From the NCBI GenBank assembly GCA_017983465.1, contig JAGOBK010000001.1, positions 372,001-436,000 of the forward strand: a DNA stretch of 64,000 nt, in the 5' to 3' direction. The stretch comes from Crocinitomicaceae bacterium. Its GTDB lineage: Bacteria > Bacteroidota > Bacteroidia > Flavobacteriales_D > Crocinitomicaceae. Both the position numbers and the translations under genes were made by a program. Of the stretch, positions 8,656-17,600 are shown piece after piece. Position 1 is the stretch's first letter, and every line of letters begins with the position of its first letter. The notes beneath the pieces are model-generated. The model ran no database searches. It saw only the letters and a program-made list of their open reading frames with translations, and had not been told where the DNA came from.

Positions 8656-10047
8656 TTAATATCCTAAAATTTTCAAATAATCTTGCGCAGTTTGTTCTTC
8701 ACTGAATACTTCTGTCTGAATGGAGCCATTTTCATCACGTCGAATTAAGATATGCTTTGGCTCAGGAATCAAGCAATGCTTAAGTCCTCCAAATCCACCT
8801 ATCGTTTCTTGATAAGCTCCCGTATTAAAGAATCCGATGTACAAAACATTGTTTTTATCGAATTTCGGAAGGTAAATGGCATTTGAATGTTGTTCCGAAT
8901 TGTAGTAGTCATCGCTATCACAAGTCAAACCACCCAAAAGAACACGTTCATAATCTTCGTTCCATCGGTTAATTGGCAACATGATGAAGCGCTGATTAAT
9001 CGCCCAAGTATCAGGCAAATTCGTCATGAATGAAGAATCAATCATGTTCCATTTTTCTCTGTCGTTTTGTTGTTTTTGATGAAGGACACTAAAAATTGCT
9101 CCACCACTTTCACCTACAGTAAAGGATCCAAATTCCGTGAAGATGTTCGGTTCTGGAATTTCATTGTCATTGCACACACGTTTTACCTGTGTTAAGATCT
9201 CACGAACCATGTAGGCATAGTCAAAATCGAAAGCGAGTGATTTCTTAATAGGGAATCCACCGCCGATATTCAGTGAGTCTAATTCAGGGCAAAGCTTCTT
9301 TAGATCTGAATAGACACGTAAACATTTCGTCAACTCGTTCCAATAATACGCAGTATCGTTGATTCCTGTATTAATGAAGAAATGCAGCATTTTCACGCGC
9401 ACTCTTGGATTTTCTTTTAGAATCGCTTTATAGAAAGGAACGATTTCACGGTAACGAATTCCAAGACGCGAAGTATAGAACTCAAATTTAGGCTCCTCTT
9501 CCGATGCGATACGAATTCCAATATTCAATTCTTTCGTTGTGATGGCAATCAATCGTTTTAATTCATCGATATTATCCACTACTGGGATCACACGTAAATA
9601 ATCCTCCTCGATTAACTTCGCGATGTTATTTAGGTAAAGTTCCGGTTTGTATCCATTACAAATCACAAAACGACCTTTTTCTAATTTTCCAGTATCCACT
9701 AAATTTCTAACGATATCAATATCGAAAGCGGATGAAGTCTCAATGTGTACATCGTTTTTTAGCACTTCATCTAATACGAAGGAAAAGTGATTGCTTTTTG
9801 TACAGTAGGAATAATGATATTTCCCCGTATAACCAAGGTTCATAATGGCCTCACGGAACCAACCTTTGGCACGCTGGATATTGTTAGATACCTGGGGCAA
9901 ATAATTGAATTTCAAAGGAGTACCATACTCATTGATCAAACGCATTAAATCGATCCCATGGAAAAACAATCGGTCTTCCCGAAGATTAAACTCATTTTGA
10001 GGAAAATCAAATGTTTGCTCGATTAAGTCAATGTATTTCGTTCTCAT
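8656..10047 (-). CDS. speA: PLP-dependent arginine decarboxylase (Bacteroidota type)
   Basis: A fold-III PLP decarboxylase expected to convert arginine to agmatine for polyamine synthesis. 463 residues, much shorter than E. coli SpeA (about 658) but like the compact form I recall from Flavobacteriia. The PLP lysine lies in YSYCTKSNHF (Lys about 84). DIETSSAFDID-like sequence (HIETSSAFDIDIV), the glycine-rich phosphate site LNIGGGFPI, and a late LTCDSDD motif carrying the Cys/Asp that contacts substrate from the second subunit are all visible, as is GAYQE. Its ATG overlaps the stop of the arsC-like gene by 4 bases (ATGA), so the two are translationally coupled. Fold is certain; arginine as substrate rests on family similarity. 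Confidence 0.85.
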   Translation of the reverse strand: MRTKYIDLIEQTFDFPQNEFNLREDRLFFHGIDLMRLINEYGTPLKFNYLPQVSNNIQRAKGWFREAIMNLGYTGKYHYSYCTKSNHFSFVLDEVLKNDVHIETSSAFDIDIVRNLVDTGKLEKGRFVICNGYKPELYLNNIAKLIEEDYLRVIPVVDNIDELKRLIAITTKELNIGIRIASEEEPKFEFYTSRLGIRYREIVPFYKAILKENPRVRVKMLHFFINTGINDTAYYWNELTKCLRVYSDLKKLCPELDSLNIGGGFPIKKSLAFDFDYAYMVREILTQVKRVCNDNEIPEPNIFTEFGSFTVGESGGAIFSVLHQKQQNDREKWNMIDSSFMTNLPDTWAINQRFIMLPINRWNEDYERVLLGGLTCDSDDYYNSEQHSNAIYLPKFDKNNVLYIGFFNTGAYQETIGGFGGLKHCLIPEPKHILIRRDENGSIQTEVFSEEQTAQDYLKILGY

Positions 10048-10412
10048 TTGCGTGTAATTCTATTCAATTCAATGTGTAAAAATGGTTCAAGCACTTCAAT
10101 TGGACGAGCCAAAACCGCGTTGCCGTTCACTTCTACGATTGGACGTTCAATTAGTTTCGGATTGTCAACCATTAACTGAAGAATTTCATGTTCAGTTAAC
10201 ATAGCAACTTTTGATGCTTCCTTAAAAATCACCTCGTTTCTTCGCACCAATTGTGAAGGCTTCAGTTTAAGTTTGGTCAATAAGTCCTGTAATTCATCCA
10301 CAGTCAATGGATTCTTGATGTGGTTGTGCACTTCAAATTCATGCTTAACTTGTGTTAAAAAGTCCACGCACAAGCGGCTTTTTGAACAGGATGGATTATG
10401 ATAAATTTTCAT
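10044..10412 (-). CDS. ArsC/Spx-family arsenate reductase-like protein
   Basis: A small thioredoxin-fold protein of the ArsC superfamily, 122 residues. Cys9 in YHNPSCSKSR is the catalytic thiol position. RRNE (about 57-60) and ERPIVEVNGNAVLARP (about 88-103) match the conserved Arg and cis-Pro regions of the family. ArsC reduces arsenate using glutathione/glutaredoxin, but many Bacteroidota paralogues have no ars neighbours and unknown substrates. None is seen here. It is the first gene of a unit whose second gene is the arginine decarboxylase (ATGA overlap), so arsenic resistance is not supported by context. Confidence 0.8.
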   Translation of the reverse strand: MKIYHNPSCSKSRLCVDFLTQVKHEFEVHNHIKNPLTVDELQDLLTKLKLKPSQLVRRNEVIFKEASKVAMLTEHEILQLMVDNPKLIERPIVEVNGNAVLARPIEVLEPFLHIELNRITRK

Positions 10413-10532
10413 CTCAGGTTATTGAACGGCAAAATTACTCATTTCCACTGATTTCAATTGTCCCACATGTACGCTGTTTAAAACTTAAGTGAAAATGATG
10501 AAGATCTGACACCACATGTTCTGCCTATTATC

Positions 10533-10540
10533 TACTTTTG
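10533..10540 (+). promoter_or_regulatory. TAnnTTTG -7 box before the uvrD/pcrA-like gene
   Basis: TACTTTTG lies 19 bases before the ATG at 10560, in the 147-base divergent region between arsC-like and helicase genes. A matching -33 TTG is not clear. Confidence 0.4.
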
Positions 10541-10559
10541 AAAAGAAAATCAATTTTAC

Positions 10560-12848
10560 ATGTCTTATCTCGACGAACTGAACGACAGTCAACGCGCAGC
10601 AGTTGAACACATCTATGGTGCAACAATGGTCATTGCAGGCGCTGGATCCGGAAAAACAAGGGTCCTCACCTACCGCATTGCATATATGATGGAACAAGGC
10701 ATCGATCCCTTTAATATTCTCGCATTAACCTTTACGAATAAGGCTGCGAAAGAAATGACGGAGCGAATAGGTAAGATTGTTGGTGGCGGTGAAGCGAAAA
10801 ACATTTCCATGGGAACCTTTCACTCGGTTTTCTCCAAATTGCTTCGTTTTAACGCAGACCGAATTGGATTCCCGAATAACTTCACCATTTACGATACCCA
10901 AGACTCCAAAAGTCTTTTAAAAGATATCATCAAGGAGTTTAGTTTAGATGATAAAACATATAAGGTCAATCAGGTTTTTGGACGAATTTCCGCGGCAAAG
11001 AATAATTTAGTTTCTCCGGAAGCATATCAAGGAAATGAAGAAATTCAATTGGAGGATAAACAAACACGTCGTCCCGAAATTGGTCGCATCTACCAATCCT
11101 ACGCGAATCGCTGTCAAAAGGCTGGTGCAATGGACTTTGATGATTTATTGTACTATACAAATGTCTTACTCCGTGATTTTCCGGATGTACTGCATTACTA
11201 TCAGCAAAAATTCCAATACATTTTGGTCGATGAGTACCAAGATACAAACTATGCACAGTATTTAATTGTCAAAAAACTGGCTGCTGCCTATCAGAATATT
11301 TGCGTTGTCGGGGATGATGCACAAAGTATCTATTCCTTCCGCGGTGCGAACATTCAAAACATCTTGAATTTCCGAAAAGACTATCCCGATTTCGCATTAT
11401 ACAAATTGGAGCAAAATTACCGAAGTACAAAGACAATTGTTGAGGCGGCAAATAGTGTGATCAAGAAGAACAAAGATCAAATCTTTAAAAACGTTTGGAC
11501 TGACAATCAAGAAGGAGGAAAAATTAAAGTTGTTCGATCCTTAACAGACAATGAGGAAGGACGTACGATTGCAAATGCCATTTTTGACCTAAAACAAAGT
11601 CAAAGTTCTACGTTTAACGACTTTGCGATATTATACCGCACCAATAAACAATCCCGTGCGTTTGAGGAGGCATTGCGTAAATTGAATGTGCCTTACCGCA
11701 TTTACGGTGGACTTTCCTTCTATCAACGTAAGGAAATCAAAGACCTTCTCGCCTATTTTCGTTTAACAGCGAACCAGAAGGATGAAGAAGCGCTAAAACG
11801 CGTAATCAATTATCCCAAACGTGGAATTGGTAAAACGAGTTTAGAGAACATCATTATTTCTGCCAATCGCTATAACGTAACGATGTGGGATGTTATGAAT
11901 GATTTCGACGCCTATCCTACGGATGTCAACCAAGGAACGAAATCGAAAATCTACGAGTTTGTGACGATGGTTCAAAGTTTTAGCGCGGAACTAAACAAAC
12001 TCAATGCCTTTGACCTCGCAGATCGCATCGCAAAGTCTTCCGGCATCATGAGAGAACTACTCAGTGAAAAGGAAAAAGGACCGGAAGAAGTGGAGCGACT
12101 TCAAAACATCGAGGAACTCTTGGCCGGAATACAAGAATTTACCAAGTCATCGGATGACGACGATTTCAAATCGCTTTCCGACTTTATGATTGAAGTAGCT
12201 CTTTTAACCGATGCCGACGAGGATAAAGGTGAAGAACGAAACCATGTTTCCTTGATGACCATTCACTCGAGCAAAGGACTAGAATTCCCACACATTTTTA
12301 TTGTCGGACTGGAAGAAAATTTATTTCCTTCCTTGCTGGCCTTAAATTCGCGATCAGAATTGGAGGAAGAACGACGTTTATTCTATGTTGCATTGACACG
12401 AGGGATGGAATCTTGCTTGCTATCATATGCTAGTTCGCGATTTACGTGGGGACAACCGGTTGTCTGCGAACCAAGTCGTTTCATAGATGAAATTGATGCT
12501 GCTTACTTACAATTTGAACAACGCAATCGTCCTTCAGGTGGTCGATCAATGATGGGCGGTGGATTTACCGAACGTCCCTTCTCAGGAGGACTCAACAAAC
12601 CAATGGGAAGTCAATCCGGTCAACCACTTCGTTCCTTAAAAGAAGTATCCCAAACGAATCCAACGAACAAATCTGGAGAATTAGACATCAAAGTTGGCTA
12701 CAATGTGGAACATGATCGCTTCGGCAAAGGAAAAGTAACCAAGATGGAGGGTTCTGGCGCAGATAAAAAAGCAACGATTTTCTTTCCGCATCACGGTAGC
12801 AAAACGGTTTTACTTCGCTTTGCGAATTTGACGGTATTGGAGGATTGA
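10560..12848 (+). CDS. UvrD/PcrA-type superfamily 1A DNA helicase
   Basis: An ATP-driven 3'-5' helicase used in nucleotide-excision repair, mismatch repair and replication-conflict removal. 762 residues. Visible: Walker A GAGSGKT (27-33), motif Ia LTFTNKAAKEM, motif II VDEYQDTN, motif III VGDDAQSIYSFRGA, motif IV LEQNYRST, motif V MTIHSSKGLEFPHIF, and motif VI RRLFYVALTRG. The C-terminal tail after about residue 690 contains a small Tudor-like domain (VEHDRFGKGKVTKMEG), as in PcrA, which binds RNA polymerase in other bacteria. It converges on the next gene with one base between stop codons. Confidence 0.95.
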   Translation: MSYLDELNDSQRAAVEHIYGATMVIAGAGSGKTRVLTYRIAYMMEQGIDPFNILALTFTNKAAKEMTERIGKIVGGGEAKNISMGTFHSVFSKLLRFNADRIGFPNNFTIYDTQDSKSLLKDIIKEFSLDDKTYKVNQVFGRISAAKNNLVSPEAYQGNEEIQLEDKQTRRPEIGRIYQSYANRCQKAGAMDFDDLLYYTNVLLRDFPDVLHYYQQKFQYILVDEYQDTNYAQYLIVKKLAAAYQNICVVGDDAQSIYSFRGANIQNILNFRKDYPDFALYKLEQNYRSTKTIVEAANSVIKKNKDQIFKNVWTDNQEGGKIKVVRSLTDNEEGRTIANAIFDLKQSQSSTFNDFAILYRTNKQSRAFEEALRKLNVPYRIYGGLSFYQRKEIKDLLAYFRLTANQKDEEALKRVINYPKRGIGKTSLENIIISANRYNVTMWDVMNDFDAYPTDVNQGTKSKIYEFVTMVQSFSAELNKLNAFDLADRIAKSSGIMRELLSEKEKGPEEVERLQNIEELLAGIQEFTKSSDDDDFKSLSDFMIEVALLTDADEDKGEERNHVSLMTIHSSKGLEFPHIFIVGLEENLFPSLLALNSRSELEEERRLFYVALTRGMESCLLSYASSRFTWGQPVVCEPSRFIDEIDAAYLQFEQRNRPSGGRSMMGGGFTERPFSGGLNKPMGSQSGQPLRSLKEVSQTNPTNKSGELDIKVGYNVEHDRFGKGKVTKMEGSGADKKATIFFPHHGSKTVLLRFANLTVLED

Positions 12849-12849
12849 T

Positions 12850-14616
12850 CTACATCTTAAGGATTGGGAACGTTTCACCTATTCGGTTAAAAGTCAAAAA
12901 GTAAATTCCAGGATCTAAGGAACTTAAATTAATGGTCATTTTTGTCGTATTCATCGACGATGAAAAAATAACTCTACCTTGAAAATCTAGAATTTGATAG
13001 TTGTCATTTAAATTAAAATCACAATTGACTTCAAGGATTCCACTTGTTGGATTTGGAAATATCTGAAGGTTCGGTTTTAAAAATTCTATTTGTCCAGAAT
13101 CTGAATTTCCACAAGCATTCGCGAAATAATTATTCATCGAATATCGATAAGAAGCTGGGATTGTCGCTGTTCCTAGAGGTATGCCACTACCGATTTGCAT
13201 CCACATTCCATTGTAAACAAAATCAGGAATAGCTGTATACGCAAAAGAGGTGTCCGGAATATTGGAAGTTCCAGAAGGCGTAATGGTTCCTTTATTGTTA
13301 TTTCCATATAAAAAATGTCCCGTCCCATTGATGGTATAATTCACAAAACTATATGGAAAGCTACTATTCGTGATTTCATTCCCAATAATGATTTGATTCG
13401 GTGATGTTGCATCGCTAAAAAACACTCCGTAAAGTGTACTTAGATTTCGGTAAAAAACATTATCCGGACCGTTTGCACCATGTGAATTATCAATGACTAT
13501 ATTATCTACTTTATTTTGTTCAAACAAATTGGCATATACGTAATTTCCATGAAGAACGAGTTCGCCGGCCGATGTGGTCGTCAAGAGTGGATTCGCATTC
13601 GTCCAATTTGGATTCACCGCAAAATTAAACGAGGAGACATTTCCATTGGCTCCAGCTTGTAAAAGAATTGCATGTCGCAAGTGATCAAAAATATTATCCT
13701 CGATGCGACATTCGTTTGTTGTAAAGTGCATGACAACACCATACGCTCTTCCACCTTCCCCATAATCGAAAGCATCTTTAAAAAAGGATCTTCGAACGGC
13801 AATATTGGAACAGCTGCTTAATTCCACATGTGCAAAAGTGCACTTGACGGAAGATATTCCATCAATGTACGAATGAACGGTATTTGTAAATGAAATGGAA
13901 CTAGCTTGTTCCGGAGCAGTATCATCCATTCGTTCAATGGATAGACATCGAATTCCTACATGCGCATTTGGGATTAACTTTGTTACTTTGGGGTATCTAG
14001 ACATATCATAATTCATTCGAAGATGCGAATGTAAAAGGAGTGTGTCACCACTTACTTGATCAATCTGAACAATTTGTCCAACAGATCCAATTGCCCAGGA
14101 TGAGTAAACTAAATCCGAATCCACTTGTGAAATCCGAATCCAATCCCCAGCGACAAACCCATGGTTCGAATTAAGAATGATTGAATTTGAATTCTTCAAA
14201 GCCGTTTGTTGAAACAATGAATTAAACGAAGTCAAGGCTTGTCCATTCGATTGAATAGCACTACCCGCACCTCCTAATTGAAAAACAAAATGCGTTTGAT
14301 TCGCACCTTCACCTTCCAGGATCACATTACTTCCTAGCTGAATGGTTTCATTGAAAAGAAATGTTCCAACAGGGAAATGAATACGAATTGATTGACCTGC
14401 GTTCGCCATTAAGATCGAATCTAACAAAACATCGTTAGCTTGATTTCCTAATGCATCAATGGCGTAATCCTGCATATTGATTAGTAGAAAACCCGATTCA
14501 TCCCATTGTTCCGACCCAGCTATTTTCCAATCAACAAACCGATGTGTAGGAAAGATGGATTGTGCCGTCAAGACAAAAGAACAAATGAATGAAATAAGAA
14601 TAATAACGGATTTCAT
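12850..14616 (-). CDS. T9SS-secreted right-handed parallel beta-helix protein
   Basis: 588 residues. A signal peptide (MKSVIILISFICSFVLTAQ) is followed by a pectate-lyase-3-like opening with INMQDYAIDALGNQANDVLLD and FPVGTFLFNETIQLGSNVILEGEG, then a long stretch of short repeated strands rich in Asn, Gly and Ser (about residues 150-490) typical of parallel beta-helices. The last 75 residues form a type-A T9SS sorting domain starting at IFPNPTSGILEV (about 518) and ending in ISSLDPGIYFLTF-like sequence. The protein is therefore exported by the type IX system and attached to or released from the surface. The fold fits polysaccharide lyases or hydrolases, but I see no decisive catalytic motif. 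The stop lies one base from the pcrA stop. Confidence 0.85.
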   Translation of the reverse strand: MKSVIILISFICSFVLTAQSIFPTHRFVDWKIAGSEQWDESGFLLINMQDYAIDALGNQANDVLLDSILMANAGQSIRIHFPVGTFLFNETIQLGSNVILEGEGANQTHFVFQLGGAGSAIQSNGQALTSFNSLFQQTALKNSNSIILNSNHGFVAGDWIRISQVDSDLVYSSWAIGSVGQIVQIDQVSGDTLLLHSHLRMNYDMSRYPKVTKLIPNAHVGIRCLSIERMDDTAPEQASSISFTNTVHSYIDGISSVKCTFAHVELSSCSNIAVRRSFFKDAFDYGEGGRAYGVVMHFTTNECRIEDNIFDHLRHAILLQAGANGNVSSFNFAVNPNWTNANPLLTTTSAGELVLHGNYVYANLFEQNKVDNIVIDNSHGANGPDNVFYRNLSTLYGVFFSDATSPNQIIIGNEITNSSFPYSFVNYTINGTGHFLYGNNNKGTITPSGTSNIPDTSFAYTAIPDFVYNGMWMQIGSGIPLGTATIPASYRYSMNNYFANACGNSDSGQIEFLKPNLQIFPNPTSGILEVNCDFNLNDNYQILDFQGRVIFSSSMNTTKMTINLSSLDPGIYFLTFNRIGETFPILKM

Positions 14617-14646
14617 GGGGTAAATTTAAGTAATTGTACTAAACAA

Positions 14647-14674
14647 AAAAAGCTCCGATTTCTCGGAGCTTTTT
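14647..14674 (-). terminator. Rho-independent terminator after the giant T9SS protein gene
   Basis: Arms AAAAAGCTCCGA (14647-14658) and TCGGAGCTTTTT (14663-14674) pair perfectly around a four-base loop. The stem is strong and T-flanked on either strand. It lies between the stop at 14693 and the next minus-strand gene at 14616. Confidence 0.9.
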
Positions 14675-14692
14675 CATTTATTCTTTTTCTTT

Positions 14693-17600
14693 TTAGTTTT
14701 TCACCACTCGAAGCGGTTCTGACATTTCCGGAATACGTAAGTAGTAAATTCCTCTTGCTACGCTAGAGATGTTTACATTCGTTTCCGTTCCTGTCATCTC
14801 CCCTGCGAAGACTAATTTACCTTGCGCGTCTACGATACTAAATGTACCATGTAATGCTGTAGAAGTTTGAATAGTGAATGACTCACTTGTTGGATTCGGA
14901 TACAAAGTCACATCCGTGATGCTACCTTCTTCGATACCAACAGTTAATGTCAAGTTCAAGGTAATCGTACTATCACATCCTGCCGCGTTTAGCAAGGTTT
15001 GTGTGTATGTACCTGATTGTGTGTAAATCACTTCATTCAATACATAACTGCTGTTAGCAGTCGCATTGATTGTACTTGAAGTTGCTGCTCCCGCTGTAAC
15101 AGTCACAACATCAGAGTTAGCTGTACATCCGTTCAATCCAGTTATCAACGCTGAATACGTTCCAGGTGTAGTAACCGTGATTGATTGTGTTGTAGAAGTG
15201 TTGCTCCAAGCGTATGTGTTATTCGGTTGCGCAGAAATCACAAGTGATTCACCTGGACAAAGAACTGTATTACCATCAAGGATTAATGATCCGGAAGGAA
15301 CTTCGTTCACATTCACAACTACTTCAGCAGCATCTGAACATCCATTCGCAGCGTATGCTGTTACTACGTATGTTCCAGCTTGAGTTGCCGTAAATGTTGA
15401 TCCATTTAAATTAGAGTTCCAGATGTATGTGTTACCACCTGTTCCCGTCAATACAACAGAACCACCTTCACAGAATGTAGTTGCTCCACTTGCAGTAATT
15501 CCCGCTGATGGAACCGGTAAAATCGTAACTGGAATGTTTGTTGAAGTTGATGTACAACCTAAAGCATTCGTTACAGTCACATTGTAGTTTCCATTCACAC
15601 CTGCATTGATACCTTGAGTAGTCGCACCGTTTGACCATAAGTATGATGTTCCTGGAGATGCTACCAAAGTAACATAAGCTCCATCACATACTGAAGTTGG
15701 TCCAACCGCTGTAGCCGTAGCTCCTAACGTCTGTTGTGCACTCACAATGATTTCATTTGAAACAGCAGAACATCCGGATGCATTTGTAATGGTAACAAAA
15801 TAGATACCTGATGCATTCGCTGTGATGTTTTGTGTAGTCGCACCGTTTGACCATTGGTAAGATGCTCCTGAGTTTGCAGACAACACAACGCTATTTCCAT
15901 TACAGAATGTTGTTGGTCCTGCAGCAGAAATGAACGATGCAGGTAAAGTCCCAACGCTAATTGCCGTTGGTGCAGAAGTACTCGTACAACCATTAACATT
16001 AGTAACAGTCACGCCATAGTTTCCGGCAGTTGAAACCGTAATACTTTGCGTTGTAGATCCGTTAGTCCATGCATATGAAGTTGCTGGTGCCGCAGTCAAT
16101 GTAACTGAACCACCTTGACAAATACTTGTTCCTGTTGCAGCTATTGTTGCCGCAGGTAAAGCATTTACAGCAACCATTGTTACAGGTGACGTGGAAGAAC
16201 AAGCTCCATTTGAAACTTGAACAGAATACGATCCAGCTGTCGTTGCAGAAATCGACTGTGTAGTTTCTCCACCTGGAGACCACAAGTAAGACGACGCCGT
16301 TGGAGCTGAGATCGTTACCGATCCACCTTGACAGAATACAGTTGAACCAGCTAAAGTTGTTGCTGCATTAGGAATAGCCGCTACAACTAACGGAGCACTA
16401 ACTGATGCCGAACATCCGTTTGCATTCGTGTAAGAATAGGTCATATTAGCTGTTCCAATCGAGTTACCAGATACAATTCCTGTAAGAGCATTAACAACGG
16501 CAACGTTTGCATTGGCACTTGTCCAGGTACCACCTGATGTAGTATTTGTTATTGTTCCTGTTGAACCAACACACACACCGCTTGCACCTGCAATTGGATC
16601 CAATACTGGAAGCGCATGTACAGTGATGGCTTGTGGAGCAGATGTTGTTGAACATCCGTTCGTACCAGTTACTTGAACTGTTACTGGACCACCAGTACTC
16701 ACATTCACATTTTGTGATGTTGCTCCATTTGACCACGAGTATGATACTCCTGGAGAAGAAAGCAAGGCTACGTTACCACCTTGACAGAAGCTTGTTGATC
16801 CTAGCGCTGAGATTGTTGCAATCGGAGCAGGCAGTACATTCACAACAATTGGCGCTGATGTTGCAGAACAACCATTTGAAGCTGTTGCTGACATGGTGTA
16901 CGATTGTGAAGTTGTTGGACTAGCCACTGGATTAAGAACGTTTGTTGCAGATAAACCTGTCGACGGTGACCAAACTGGCGTAATAGAAGGACAACCAGAA
17001 GCTGTTCCATTCCATGGACCATTTGCATATGGATAGTAATTCGTAACTAGATTCGTTCCCGCTCCATTTGTAATGGTAAAGTAAGGCTCATATGGCCAAG
17101 AAGCCGCAGAGAACGTTACTTGAATTGCTTGTCCGTTTGTTGATGGGAAGGTAAACGCTAAAGGACCTGCACCATTTGCTAATGTAATATTAGTTAATAC
17201 CGGCACGCCACCAACAGATACTGTTGCAGTACAACCATTCCAACCATCTCCATATGAATCGTATAGAGTAATGGTTTGAGAACACGTTGTATTAAATCCG
17301 ATTGTTCCTGATAATGTAGTTGTTGATCCAGCACAAACATTCACATTTGAACTTGTTGTCAAAACTGGAGTAGGAAGAACGGTAATTGTTCTAGTAGCAG
17401 TTGACGCAGGACACCATGTTCCTGGATTAGGAACAGTATAAGTCATTGTCGCTGTACCCGGAGTAGAACCAGCTAAAACACCACTTAAAGAAGCGATTGT
17501 CGCAACAGCTGAGTTACTAGAAGACCATGTTCCTCCAGCAGTTGGAGTAGCAAAAGTTACTTGAGAACCTGCACAAACCGACTGAATCCCAGTGATTGGC

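Noticed and set aside
10044..10412. Arsenic-resistance locus
   Set aside because: Only an ArsC-like gene is present, with no arsB, acr3 or arsR nearby; its partner is arginine decarboxylase.
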